Assembly (NCBI RefSeq): GCF_001750725.1 | Contig: NZ_CP017279.1 | Span: 1,674,001 to 1,738,000 of the forward strand | Origin: Enterobacter ludwigii | GTDB lineage: Bacteria > Pseudomonadota > Gammaproteobacteria > Enterobacterales > Enterobacteriaceae | DNA length: 64,000 nucleotides | Direction: 5' to 3' | Part shown: in pieces, positions 35,880 through 43,998 of the stretch | Numbering within the stretch: the stretch's first letter is position 1 | Layout of the letters: each line of letters begins with the position of its first letter | Position numbers and translations under genes: made by a program | Notes under the pieces: generated by a model | Database searches by the model: none | Seen by the model: only the letters and a program-made list of their open reading frames with translations | Told to the model about the DNA's origin: nothing

Positions 35880-35904
35880 GCCCGGCTTGTCCGGGCATTT
35901 TTTT
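35880..35904 (+). terminator. Terminator of ydbK
   Basis: GCCCGG (35880-35885) and CCGGGC (35891-35896) around CTTGT, followed by A and seven T residues. It sits back to back with the MicC terminator on the other strand. Confidence 0.85.
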
Positions 35905-35908
35905 GCCA

Positions 35909-36024
35909 TAAAAAAAGCCCGATGTATTCACACCGGGCGAGTCCAGATAATTAATGAATATCACGTTAATTCACTAAATGACATTCACATAAATTATGGA
36001 TGAAAAATCTTAAAGGCATATAAC
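35909..36024 (-). ncRNA. micC: MicC small RNA
   Basis: On the minus strand the first 14 bases, GTTATATGCCTTTA, match the 5' end of E. coli MicC, the segment that pairs with the ompC ribosome binding region. The RNA ends in a hairpin (35917-35938, GCCCGRTGT type) followed by seven T residues (35910-35916), which matches the MicC terminator style. Position between ydbK and ompN, antiparallel to ompN, is the same as in E. coli. The middle (about 36000-35940) has diverged and lacks obvious similarity. As an Hfq-dependent RNA it is expected to block ompC translation. Length about 116 bases. Confidence 0.85.
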
Positions 36025-36261
36025 GCCGCTGAGATTATCCGATTTAATGAGCAATTAATAATTTTTATTTAATATGATTAGCTTTAAATCATTCACAAAA
36101 CCAATGACTATTTCCGTCGCATAATCCGGTTAAGAATTAACTTAACTCGTAACAATTATATTTTATTATTCTTGGTCAGGAGTGATTTAGCATGAGACAG
36201 CTTTCTCGTGCGGAAAGTTCAATACGTAATTAAATAAAAACAACTGCAAAGGAATTCCAAA

Positions 36262-37371
36262 ATGCAAAGAAAAGTACTGGCCCTGATGATTCCAGCGCTG
36301 TTAATGGCTGGCGCTGCGCATGCTGCAGAAATTTATAATAAAGACGGCAACAAATTAGATCTGTACGGAAAAGTAGATGGTCTGCATTACTTCTCCGACG
36401 ATGCCTCTAAAGATGGCGATCAAACTTACATGCGTCTGGGCTTCAAGGGTGAAACCCAGATCAACAACATGATGACCGGTTACGCCCAATGGGAATACAA
36501 CATCCAGGCCAATAACACTGAAGGGTCTGATAACCAGTCATGGACGCGTCTGGCCTTCGCCGGTATTAAAGTCGGTGACTATGGCTCCTTCGATTACGGT
36601 CGTAACTATGGCGTTCTGTACGACGTGGAAGGCTGGACCGATATGTTGCCAGAATTCGGTGGTGACTCTTACACCAATGCAGACAACTTTATGACTGGCC
36701 GTGCCAACGGGGTCGCAACCTACCGTAACACTGACTTTTATGGTCTGGTACAGGGTCTGAACTTTGCCCTGCAGTATCAGGGTAAGAACGAAGATGCCAG
36801 CAACAACCAGGAAGGCACCAACAATGGTCGCGACACGCGCCATGAGAACGGTGACGGCTTCGGTATCTCCACCACCTATGACTTTGGCATGGGTATCAGC
36901 GCGGGTGCTGCCTATACCTCTTCTGACCGTACCAACGAACAGGTGATGAATACCACTGCCGGTGGCGATAAAGCGGATGCCTGGACTGCAGGCCTGAAAT
37001 ATGACGCCAACAATATTTATCTGGCGGCAATGTATTCTGAAACCCGCAATATGACCCCTTATGGCGATAATACGGATGCCGTGGCCAATAAAACGCAAAA
37101 CGTTGAAGTGACCGCGCAATATCAGTTCGACTTCGGCCTGCGCCCGGCAATTTCTTATCTGCAGTCTAAAGGTAAAGACCTGGCCAACGGTCAGGGCGAT
37201 CAGGATCTGGTTAAATATGCTGACGTAGGCGCAACCTACTACTTCAACAAAAACATGTCCACCTACGTTGATTATAAAATCAACCTGTTGGATGAAGATG
37301 ACAGTTTCTACAAAAATAACGGCATTAGCACGGATGATGTCGTTGCATTAGGTCTGGTTTACCAGTTCTGA
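36262..37371 (+). CDS. ompN: Outer membrane porin OmpN
   Basis: A trimeric general porin of 369 residues. The signal peptide ends in GAAHA before [16 protein letters not shown]. Porin signatures are present: loop-3 [32 protein letters not shown], and the terminal strand [10 protein letters not shown] ending in Phe. Comparison with the recalled E. coli proteins favours OmpN over OmpC or OmpF ([25 protein letters not shown]). Location next to ydbK and micC supports this. Upstream, 36025-36261 is AT-rich promoter/leader sequence. Confidence 0.93.
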   Translation: MQRKVLALMIPALLMAGAAHAAEIYNKDGNKLDLYGKVDGLHYFSDDASKDGDQTYMRLGFKGETQINNMMTGYAQWEYNIQANNTEGSDNQSWTRLAFAGIKVGDYGSFDYGRNYGVLYDVEGWTDMLPEFGGDSYTNADNFMTGRANGVATYRNTDFYGLVQGLNFALQYQGKNEDASNNQEGTNNGRDTRHENGDGFGISTTYDFGMGISAGAAYTSSDRTNEQVMNTTAGGDKADAWTAGLKYDANNIYLAAMYSETRNMTPYGDNTDAVANKTQNVEVTAQYQFDFGLRPAISYLQSKGKDLANGQGDQDLVKYADVGATYYFNKNMSTYVDYKINLLDEDDSFYKNNGISTDDVVALGLVYQF

Positions 37372-37377
37372 TCCCAA

Positions 37378-37401
37378 GAGCCCGCATCGTGATGCGGGCT
37401 C
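37378..37401 (+). terminator. Terminator of ompN
   Basis: GAGCCCGCAT and ATGCGGGCTC form a perfect stem around CGTG, followed by GTTATTTT. Confidence 0.8.
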
Positions 37402-37514
37402 GTTATTTTCGTTGCGACGCCTGAAGCCAGCCCTCCTCTTCTCTCCCATCATATTTCCCTCTCTGCGCGCCTGTCGGCTCAGTGAATGTGTGAATCATCT
37501 CAAAAGGAAAATTT

Positions 37515-37721
37515 ATGACGGTGTCGTTAAGGGTAAGTTTAAAGAAACCCGTGTACACTCACCTTATAGACTTTGCTTCATTAAGGATAACTGCATTGTT
37601 TGGTCGTGTATCAGTTGCCGTACTTACCCTTCTGGCGATTATATGGATGGCGTTAATTTTTGATTTTGGTGGTGTCGTTGGGCATCTCGGCGCGCTGTTG
37701 AACCATCTGGATGGCAGTTAA
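37515..37721 (+). CDS. Possible small membrane protein
   Basis: A 68-residue ORF with a good ribosome binding site (AAAAGGAAAATTT before the ATG). It has a basic N-terminus and one hydrophobic segment (VSVAVLTLLAIIWMALIFDF), then GGVVGHLGALLNHLDGS. I do not recognise it. The start signal and membrane segment support a real gene; no homology is known to me. Confidence 0.45.
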   Translation: MTVSLRVSLKKPVYTHLIDFASLRITALFGRVSVAVLTLLAIIWMALIFDFGGVVGHLGALLNHLDGS

Positions 37722-37739
37722 GGTTTCCCCCAAACAATA

Positions 37740-37762
37740 CGCCACCAGCAGGGCCGGTGGCG
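37740..37762 (-). terminator. Hairpin after the 25-residue ORF
   Basis: CGCCACC (37740-37746) and GGTGGCG (37756-37762) pair across nine bases, 18 bases past the stop of the minus-strand small ORF, with a T-containing tract (GTATTGTTT) following on that strand. Confidence 0.5.
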
Positions 37763-37779
37763 GGAAACGTATCAACGGA

Positions 37780-37857
37780 CTATTTTTTGACCGGCTGAGG
37801 CTTTTTATCACCTGACTCAGGCGCCTCACGCGGATCGTCTTTCTCAACATACAGCAT
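37780..37857 (-). CDS. Tiny 25-residue hydrophilic ORF
   Basis: A 25-codon ORF (MLYVEKDDPREAPESGD, ending PQPVKK) with a textbook AGGAG seven bases before the ATG and a hairpin after the stop. The product would be charged and disordered. I do not recognise it; the start context is the main support. Confidence 0.45.
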   Translation of the reverse strand: MLYVEKDDPREAPESGDKKPQPVKK

Positions 37858-37926
37858 ATTTCTCTCCTGTTTCGGATACCCACTCCCCACTATAGGCCGC
37901 ATTGTTAAAATCTGGCCAGGCGGCAG

Positions 37927-38340
37927 TTATGCTTCTTTTTGACGAAAAGAGAGGTAGCCGAAAACCCCGCTGTCGCCATCCGCGGGATGATTAACGCCGT
38001 CCATCACCGCCACTTCGGCAAAATCAAAGGGGGTCACATTTTCAAAACAGGCCACATTCACGCCGTATTCGTTGGGATTTGAACGCCGCTGATGGAAGGT
38101 ATAAATCCCGCAGACCGAGCAGAAGAAATGGCGGGCTGTTCCTGTGTTAAAACGATATTCCGTGAGCTTATCCGCCCCTTTTGTTACGGTAATGCCTGAC
38201 AGCGGTGCCGAGACCACCACGGCGCCCCGCATCCGGCAAAAAGAGCAGCTGCAGCGCCGGGCGGTATTTAATCCGTCTGAAAGTTCAACGGTAAACGCCA
38301 CCGCGCCACAATGGCACTGTGCATGACGAATATCAGCCAT
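37927..38340 (-). CDS. GFA-family zinc protein (formaldehyde-activating-enzyme-like)
   Basis: A 137-residue protein of the GFA fold. Zinc ligands are seen in CHCGAVAFTV, CSCSFCRMRG and FFCSVCGIYTFHQRRSNP. The family is named for glutathione-dependent formaldehyde-activating enzyme, but most members have no proven activity. The ATG at 38340 is preceded by a G-rich stretch (GGGGGTG). It is three bases downstream of the next minus-strand ORF (38344-38541), so the two may be co-transcribed. Confidence 0.87.
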   Translation of the reverse strand: MADIRHAQCHCGAVAFTVELSDGLNTARRCSCSFCRMRGAVVVSAPLSGITVTKGADKLTEYRFNTGTARHFFCSVCGIYTFHQRRSNPNEYGVNVACFENVTPFDFAEVAVMDGVNHPADGDSGVFGYLSFRQKEA

Positions 38341-38343
38341 CGG

Positions 38344-38541
38344 TTACACCCCCTTTCTCACGAGCTCGGCAGCCTTAACGAAAACCTCGTCTTCAACGCC
38401 ATCGCCTTTCTGTCTGCCGAGTCTGACCAGTTCACTCACAATACTGTCTCGATGGATGGGTTGCTGTGCTGAAACAAGACCGATAACGGCGGCACCAATT
38501 GCCAGTCCCACTAATCCCGTTTGTTCATCTTTGTTCTTCAT
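38344..38541 (-). CDS. Small hypothetical protein, 65 residues
   Basis: A short ORF with GGGAGC ahead of the ATG. The N-terminus has a glycine/alanine-rich hydrophobic stretch (LVGLAIGAAVIGLVSA), and the rest is charged and helical (SIVSELVRLGRQKGDGVEDE). It may be a small membrane-associated protein. I do not recognise it. The close spacing to the GFA gene suggests an operon. Confidence 0.6.
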   Translation of the reverse strand: MKNKDEQTGLVGLAIGAAVIGLVSAQQPIHRDSIVSELVRLGRQKGDGVEDEVFVKAAELVRKGV

Positions 38542-38675
38542 GTTTGTGCTCCCTTGTACAACACAAAAAGCGTAGCAGGATTGTGGTAAAACGTGGCGTT
38601 GTCACGGATGCTATTTATTCTGTGATACAGGGCGTAACCCCTACGCTAACAGGCGATGAGGTCGAGGTGTACGTG

Positions 38676-39125
38676 TCAGAATCGCGGCGCGAGGCCGTAT
38701 TTGGGCGCATTAATGTTCGCAGCCCAGACCTTGATGTCGTTTTGAAGAAGTAAGGTGAAATCCGATTTCAGATGGTTAACCATGCCGTTAACGCTCTGCG
38801 CATCTTTCACCGAAAAATGCTCTATCCGGTTCTGCCCGACCTGAACACAATAATACGTGGCCGCAAGCACTTTGCCATTCACGTTAAGTTCTTGCCGGGT
38901 CCCGTCACAGCGCCCTTCGGTGATATAGGAGACCAGCAAATTTGCTGATTTCCGCTCAGGCTGGGAGATGCTCAACATGACCGGGAAACCGTCTGAAGTC
39001 TGGGTCATATCGTAAAGAACAGCATTTTTTATATACCAGGTATTATATTCCCGCTCCTGAAAAGCTGACCTCGAAGGCGCAGAAACGACCACCAGCATTG
39101 CCAGTGTAATAGTTTGAATTTTCAT
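38676..39125 (-). CDS. Hypothetical secreted protein
   Basis: A 149-residue protein with a signal peptide (ITLAMLVVVSAPSRSA) and a mature part with two cysteines (EGRCDGT and TYYCVQVG) about 24 residues apart that could form a disulphide. No known domain is recognised. It is probably periplasmic. The ribosome binding site is poor. It lies in the accessory patch between ompN and ttcA. Confidence 0.65.
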   Translation of the reverse strand: MKIQTITLAMLVVVSAPSRSAFQEREYNTWYIKNAVLYDMTQTSDGFPVMLSISQPERKSANLLVSYITEGRCDGTRQELNVNGKVLAATYYCVQVGQNRIEHFSVKDAQSVNGMVNHLKSDFTLLLQNDIKVWAANINAPKYGLAPRF

Positions 39126-39269
39126 GAGATGTTGTCATCCGTGTCGTTGCACACATTATTCAGATCGTGCAAAAAACAGCAACACCTCAAGAATATTCCT
39201 ACTACTATTGGCAGTCGTTTTTAGTTATCTACCGTGGTCAGCGCGTTATTGCATTCCGTTTGTACACGC

Positions 39270-39614
39270 TCAGTACGTTAAAACAGGAAAGAGTTGGTAC
39301 ACCGCCACCATCGCTGAAATACTGACGATGACACTGACAACGAAGTAGGTTTTGAAGGGCTGCTTTTGCGTTTTATGGCGAAACAGTTGCTGACCTATAA
39401 TCGCCCCGGGCCATCCGCCGATAAGGCCAAATACCAGCAGTGTGGCTTCCGGCACTCTGCGCATGGCCCTTCGCGCCGCCATTTTGTCGGCGCCATACGT
39501 CGCTAACGTCAGTACGTTGATAAGCAGGAGCCACAGGATAAACGGATGCGAGGTGAATAGACTTCCTATTGCGGCGATCAACAGAAGCAAATAACAAAAG
39601 CGATTGAGGGTCAT
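39270..39614 (-). CDS. DUF1294 small membrane protein
   Basis: A 114-residue inner membrane protein with about four hydrophobic segments and the DUF1294 core: TYGADKMAARRAMRRVPEATL, GGWPGAIIGQ and FRHKTQKQPF. Some relatives carry an N-terminal cold-shock domain, which is absent here. Function unknown. The frame continues to 39755 into the integrase remnant; the ATG at 39614 begins the family-like part, but the ribosome binding site is weak and another ATG lies at 39656. Confidence 0.78.
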   Translation of the reverse strand: MTLNRFCYLLLLIAAIGSLFTSHPFILWLLLINVLTLATYGADKMAARRAMRRVPEATLLVFGLIGGWPGAIIGQQLFRHKTQKQPFKTYFVVSVIVSISAMVAVYQLFPVLTY

Positions 39615-39701
39615 AGCACAAGCCACTGGAATGTTCAGAGTATGTCGAAGCCGCATTATACGCGATATCACAAAGCAAGGTTGCTGCCGTCCACAATTCA
39701 A

Positions 39702-39851
39702 AATCCTGTAAAACGTGCTGGCATTCGGCGCAACAATCCGTACCATACACGGCACACTTTCGCATGCTGGTGGTTAACCGCAGGCGCTGACCCGTCTTTT
39801 ATTGCCAGTCAGATGGGGCACTAAACTGCGCAGAGGGTGTTTGAAATCTAA
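39702..39851 (+). pseudogene. C-terminal remnant of a Rac-type tyrosine integrase
   Basis: NPVKRAGIRRNNPYHTRHTF and WLTAGADPSFIASQMGH match the catalytic box (R..H-x-x-R) of the Rac prophage integrase IntR as recalled. A stop (TAA, 39822-39824) then replaces the expected Glu, and the frame continues with TAQRVFEI before another stop, again matching IntR. The nucleophile Tyr and the whole N-terminal part are missing. It lies 112 bases before ttcA, the Rac insertion gene. Confidence 0.85.
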
Positions 39852-39962
39852 GCTTCATAGAGTGAAGAGATGAACAGCAAAGAGAGGGCAATGCTGACAT
39901 AAGCTGCCCCTCTAAACCGTTTGCCCCACTGGTGCCCCATTTGAAATTTGAGTACAGATTAA

Positions 39963-40898
39963 ATGCAACAAAATCAAGATATTAATAAGAAAGAGCAATA
40001 CAACCTGAATAAACTGCAAAAGCGTCTGCGCCGTAACGTCGGTGAAGCCATTGCAGACTTCAATATGATTGAAGAAGGCGACCGCATTATGGTCTGCCTG
40101 TCAGGGGGTAAAGACAGTTACACCATGCTGGAGATCCTGCGTAATCTTCAGCAAAGCGCGCCGGTGAAGTTTTCCCTGGTGGCGGTTAACCTCGATCAAA
40201 AGCAGCCTGGTTTCCCGGAACACATTCTGCCGGAATACCTGGAAAAACTGGGCGTTGAGTACAAAATCGTAGAAGAAAATACCTACGGGATTGTGAAAGA
40301 GAAGATCCCGGAAGGCAAAACCACCTGCTCGCTCTGCTCTCGTCTTCGCCGCGGCATCCTGTACCGTACCGCGACAGAACTGGGTGCAACCAAAATCGCA
40401 CTCGGCCATCATCGCGACGATATCCTGCAGACGCTGTTTCTGAACATGTTTTACGGCGGCAAGATGAAAGGCATGCCGCCAAAACTGATGAGCGATGACG
40501 GCAAACACATTGTGATCCGCCCGCTTGCCTACTGCCGCGAGAAAGATATCGAGCGGTTCTCTCAGGCCAAAGGGTTCCCGATCATTCCATGTAACCTGTG
40601 CGGCTCTCAGCCGAACCTGCAGCGTCAGGTGATTGGTGACATGCTGCGTGACTGGGACAAACGCTACCCGGGCCGTATCGAAACCATGTTCAGCGCGATG
40701 CAGAACGTGGTGCCTTCTCACCTCGCGGACGTTGAGCTTTTCGATTTCAAAGGTATCAACCATGAGTCGGAAGTGGTGAATGGCGGCGATCTGGCGTTTG
40801 ACCGGGAAGAGATCCCCGTGAAACCTGCTGGCTGGCAGCCAGAAGAAGATGACAATCAGTTTGAAGAACTGCGCCTGAATGTCGTGGAAGTAAAATAG
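39963..40898 (+). CDS. ttcA: tRNA 2-thiocytidine(32) synthetase TtcA
   Basis: A cytosolic iron-sulfur enzyme of 311 residues that thiolates cytidine 32 of certain tRNAs. It has the PP-loop [12 protein letters not shown] (about residue 42), the CxxC pair [12 protein letters not shown] (about 120), the second CNLCGSQ (about 219), and [10 protein letters not shown]. It matches E. coli TtcA closely. The start is intact: the region equivalent to the Rac attachment core lies in codons 9-17, yet the reading frame is complete. Followed by a very strong bidirectional terminator shared with dbpA. Confidence 0.96.
   Translation: MQQNQDINKKEQYNLNKLQKRLRRNVGEAIADFNMIEEGDRIMVCLSGGKDSYTMLEILRNLQQSAPVKFSLVAVNLDQKQPGFPEHILPEYLEKLGVEYKIVEENTYGIVKEKIPEGKTTCSLCSRLRRGILYRTATELGATKIALGHHRDDILQTLFLNMFYGGKMKGMPPKLMSDDGKHIVIRPLAYCREKDIERFSQAKGFPIIPCNLCGSQPNLQRQVIGDMLRDWDKRYPGRIETMFSAMQNVVPSHLADVELFDFKGINHESEVVNGGDLAFDREEIPVKPAGWQPEEDDNQFEELRLNVVEVK
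39987..40012 (+). other. Rac-type phage attachment core within ttcA
   Basis: AAGAAAGAGCAATACAACCT and the six following bases match, with about two differences, the 26-base core at which Rac recombines in E. coli ttcA, as recalled from the literature. With the integrase fragment just upstream, this marks an old integration site. I see no second copy in the window. Confidence 0.55.
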
Positions 40899-40917
40899 TG
40901 AAATAGTGAAATAACGC

Positions 40918-40951
40918 AAACGCGTCTCAGACCACCGTCTGAGACGCGTTT
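40918..40951. terminator. Bidirectional terminator of ttcA and dbpA
   Basis: A perfect 15-base stem (AAACGCGTCTCAGAC with GTCTGAGACGCGTTT) around CACC, between convergent genes. Confidence 0.85.
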
Positions 40952-40956
40952 AAACT

Positions 40957-42330
40957 TTATTTCAGCAGACGAACGCGACAGGTTTTACCCTTGATTTTCC
41001 CGTTCTGCAGCTGTTTCCAGGCCTTATGGGCAACCGACTGGCGAACAGCAACATAAACATGTGCAGGATGTACCGCAATCTTGCCGATATCCGCCCCATC
41101 CAGCCCCACGTCTCCGGTCAGCGCACCGAGCACATCACCCGGACGCATCTTGGCTTTTTTACCGCCATCAATACACAGCGTTGCCATTTCAGCTTCCAGC
41201 GGAACGAGACTGACGTTGCCCGGTGCATTCACCCAGTTAAGCTTAATCTGCAGCATTTCAGACAGAATATTGGCGCGCTGCGCCTCTTCCGGTGCGCAGA
41301 AACTGATGGCCAGACCGCTGTTTCCGGCACGCGCAGTACGGCCGATACGGTGAACGTGTACTTCAGGATCCCATGCCAGCTCGTAGTTCACGACCAGCTC
41401 AAGCGATTTAATATCCAGACCGCGCGCCGCCACGTCGGTGGCAACCAGCACGCGGGCGCTGCCGTTGGCGAAACGGACCAGCGTCTGATCGCGATCGCGC
41501 TGTTCCAGATCGCCATGCAACGATAACGCGCTCTGACCTGCGGCATTCAGGGCGTCACAGACCGCCTGACAATCTTTTTTGGTGTTACAGAACACCACGC
41601 AGGAAGCGGGCTGATGCTGACTGAGCACCTTCTGCAGGAGCGCGATTTTTCCATGCTGGGACGTTTCATAAAACTGCTGCTCGATAGCAGGCAGCGCATC
41701 AACACTGTCAATTTCGATGGTGAGCGGATTTTTCTGCACGCGGCCACTGATTGCGGCGATCGCTTCAGGCCAGGTCGCCGAAAATAACAGCGTCTGACGG
41801 TCTGCAGGCGCGAAACGGATCACTTCATCGATAGCATCGCTGAAGCCCATATCCAGCATCCGGTCTGCCTCATCCATGACCAGCGTGTGTAATGCATCCA
41901 GCGAGACCGTACCTTTTTGCAGGTGATCGAGCAGTCGGCCAGGCGTCGCCACAATGATGTGTGGTGGATGCTGAAGCGAATCACGCTGTGCGCCAAACGG
42001 TTGTCCGCCACAGAGGGTTAAAATCTTGGTATTAGGCAGGAATCGCGCCAGACGACGCAGCTCGCCCGCGACCTGGTCCGCCAGTTCGCGGGTTGGGCAC
42101 AGCACCAGAGACTGCGTCTGAAACAGCGCAGCATCAATATGCTGCAGCAGACCCAGACCGAAAGCCGCCGTTTTTCCGCTCCCTGTTTTAGCCTGAACGC
42201 GTACATCACGCCCCTCAAGAATGGCGGGCAATGCGGCCGCCTGAACAGGCGTCATGGTGAGGTATCCCAACTCGTTGAGGTTATCGAGTTGGGCGGCGGG
42301 CAGTACATTCAGGGTTGAAAAAGCGGTCAC
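40957..42330 (-). CDS. dbpA: ATP-dependent RNA helicase DbpA
   Basis: A DEAD-box helicase of 457 residues acting in 50S ribosome assembly. In order it shows: Q motif (TPVQAAALPAI), Walker A (AKTGSGKT, about residue 48), DEAD box (VMDEADRMLD, about 152), SAT (LLFSATWPE), and HRIGRTARAG. The C-terminal DbpA-type RNA-binding domain recognises 23S rRNA hairpin 92 (MRPGDVLGALTGDVGLDGAD). Order ttcA-dbpA-fnrS-zntB is as in E. coli. Confidence 0.96.
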   Translation of the reverse strand: MTAFSTLNVLPAAQLDNLNELGYLTMTPVQAAALPAILEGRDVRVQAKTGSGKTAAFGLGLLQHIDAALFQTQSLVLCPTRELADQVAGELRRLARFLPNTKILTLCGGQPFGAQRDSLQHPPHIIVATPGRLLDHLQKGTVSLDALHTLVMDEADRMLDMGFSDAIDEVIRFAPADRQTLLFSATWPEAIAAISGRVQKNPLTIEIDSVDALPAIEQQFYETSQHGKIALLQKVLSQHQPASCVVFCNTKKDCQAVCDALNAAGQSALSLHGDLEQRDRDQTLVRFANGSARVLVATDVAARGLDIKSLELVVNYELAWDPEVHVHRIGRTARAGNSGLAISFCAPEEAQRANILSEMLQIKLNWVNAPGNVSLVPLEAEMATLCIDGGKKAKMRPGDVLGALTGDVGLDGADIGKIAVHPAHVYVAVRQSVAHKAWKQLQNGKIKGKTCRVRLLK

Positions 42331-42357
42331 AATAGTCTCTCGTGGTCATCTTTGCGG

Positions 42358-42540
42358 TCAGATGGCGCGTATCCTCGCAGATCTCGGGGTTCGATGCGAC
42401 AATTTAATCGGTTCTTCATCGGGCGGCGGGTCAGGCATCGGTTGCGGACGCGGAACAGGATCGGGCATCGGTGTCGGATCGGTGGGGATCGGATCGGACT
42501 GACGTGAATACTGCAGTTGCAGAGCGAGTAAGATGCTCAT
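42358..42540 (-). CDS. Small proline-rich protein between dbpA and fnrS
   Basis: A 60-residue ORF beginning with a short hydrophobic stretch (SILLALQLQYSRQ). Alternating aspartate-proline repeats follow (DPIPTDPTPMPDPVPRPQPM, PDPPPDEEP), then a basic tail. GGAGGGA precedes two consecutive ATGs (42543 and 42540); the second has better spacing. I believe an equivalent small gene exists here in E. coli, but am not sure of its name. Function unknown. Confidence 0.6.
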   Translation of the reverse strand: MSILLALQLQYSRQSDPIPTDPTPMPDPVPRPQPMPDPPPDEEPIKLSHRTPRSARIRAI

Positions 42541-42598
42541 CATTCCCTCCAGGTTTTACTGACGTCCTTTTTAGGGTAGACGCTGGGGAACAGGAGGC

Positions 42599-42719
42599 AA
42601 AAAAAAGCCGACTAGTTAAGTCGGCGTCGTACGAATCAATTGTGCTATGCAGTAATTCAAAAAAGGAAGTAAGACAATATGGAGCGCAACGCCCATCGCT
42701 TGACGTTGCATTCACCTGC
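42599..42719 (-). ncRNA. fnrS: FnrS small RNA
   Basis: The minus strand reads GCAGGTGAATGCAACGTCAA at the 5' end, then GGGCGTTGCGCTCC and a stretch near GTACGACGCCGAC. It ends in the stem GCCGACT-loop-AGTCGGC (42607-42625) and eight T residues (42599-42606). This is nearly identical to E. coli FnrS over about 121 bases as recalled. FnrS is an anaerobically induced Hfq-binding RNA that represses aerobic-metabolism mRNAs such as sodB and gpmA. Position between dbpA and zntB is conserved. Confidence 0.95.
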
Positions 42720-42754
42720 GGGAGTAATATTGCACCTTACGCGGTCATTGTTTA

Positions 42755-42768
42755 TTGACTTCGCTCAA
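42755..42768 (-). promoter_or_regulatory. FNR box of fnrS
   Basis: TTGA-CTTCGC-TCAA has both FNR half sites intact. Its centre is about 42 bases before the FnrS 5' end, the standard position for FNR-activated promoters. ArcA may also act here, as in E. coli. Confidence 0.85.
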
Positions 42769-42814
42769 TTAAAAGAGCGTTTTGATCTCCGTAAAAGCTG
42801 AAAAAAGCGTAAAT

Positions 42815-43798
42815 TTACAGCCATTTACTACGATGCAACCACCATGCAACACCACCGATCAAAACAACTAACATGACGCAAAATGCGGTAAAGCCATAAT
42901 GGGCCGCGCCGCCGGGAATTCCGCCCAGGTTCACGCCAAACAATCCCGTCAGGAATGTGCTCGGCAGAAAGACCATTGCCATCAGCGACATCGTATAGGT
43001 TCTTCTTGCCAGCGACTCCTGCATCACCTGCGCGATCTCATCCGCCATGACGCCCGTGCGGGCAATACAGGAATCGATTTCATCAAGTCCGCGCCCCAGC
43101 CTGTCGGCAATATCCTGCATTCGGCGTCGCTGATCGTCATTCATCCAGTTGAGCCTTTCGCTGGACAGACGCGCGTATACGTCCCGCTGTGGCGTCATAT
43201 AGCGGCGCATAACAATTAACTGCTTACGCAGGAGCGCCAGAAAACCGCGCGGCGGGATCTGCTGATCGAGCAGGTTATCTTCGAGGTCGATGATTTTATC
43301 GTGCAGCTCTTCGATAAACTCACTCGCATGGTCAGTCAGCGCGTCGCAGACGTCCACCAGCCAGCTTCCGCAATCGGTCGGTCCGGTGCCCTCTTTCAGA
43401 TCGTTCACGATATCATCCAGCGCCAGAACTTTACGCTGACGGGTGGAGACAATCAGACCATCGTCCATATAAACACGCATCGCGACCAGCTGGTCAGGAC
43501 GTTCATCGGTGCTGCCGTTAATGCAACGCAAAGTGATGAGCGTGCCGTCCCCCATTCTGCTCACACGTGGCCGCAGGCTTTCACCCGCCAGCGCATCACG
43601 CACGTTGTTCGGCAGGAGCGGCGTCGTGGCCAGCCAGTCGGCACTGTCCGGATGGGTATAGTTAAGGTGTAGCCAGCAGGGATGCTCATTATCAATAACA
43701 TCGTTGTCTTCCAGCGGTCGGGCACCGCCACGACCATCCAGCACCCAGGCAAAAACTGCATCAGGAACGTTTAGTTCTGATCCTTTTATACTCTCCAC
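42815..43798 (-). CDS. zntB: Zinc transport protein ZntB
   Basis: A CorA-family inner membrane transporter of 327 residues. It has a large cytoplasmic N-terminal domain, a long helix, and two C-terminal transmembrane segments joined by the GVN signature ([13 protein letters not shown], about residue 290). ZntB moves zinc, by proton-coupled uptake according to later work on the family although first described as efflux. It matches E. coli ZntB in length and sequence. Confidence 0.95.
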   Translation of the reverse strand: MESIKGSELNVPDAVFAWVLDGRGGARPLEDNDVIDNEHPCWLHLNYTHPDSADWLATTPLLPNNVRDALAGESLRPRVSRMGDGTLITLRCINGSTDERPDQLVAMRVYMDDGLIVSTRQRKVLALDDIVNDLKEGTGPTDCGSWLVDVCDALTDHASEFIEELHDKIIDLEDNLLDQQIPPRGFLALLRKQLIVMRRYMTPQRDVYARLSSERLNWMNDDQRRRMQDIADRLGRGLDEIDSCIARTGVMADEIAQVMQESLARRTYTMSLMAMVFLPSTFLTGLFGVNLGGIPGGAAHYGFTAFCVMLVVLIGGVAWWLHRSKWL

Positions 43799-43998
43799 CG
43801 CGCCTCCCCCTTTTCAGCTCTTTCGTTGTCAGTCTAGCTTTCATCAGGGGTTAAGCAACAACTATGTTTCGCATCGCGCTGAATTCGCTCAGGAAATAAC
43901 CGTATTCCGCCAGGCGCCTTTTCAGACCGCACGGGAGGGTAATTCAGTGGCGAGAAGTCCGGATAAAAGAGCCCGGTTGACCAGGCTCTTTTCGTGCA

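Noticed and set aside
37412..37663. 83-residue frame overlapping the small membrane ORF
   Set aside because: It overlaps the 37515 ORF in another frame, lacks a ribosome binding site and has an unnatural composition.
38499..38753. 84-residue plus-strand ORF overlapping the 65-residue gene
   Set aside because: It overlaps a better-supported minus-strand gene at one end and the secreted-protein gene at the other, and shows no start signal or recognisable domain.
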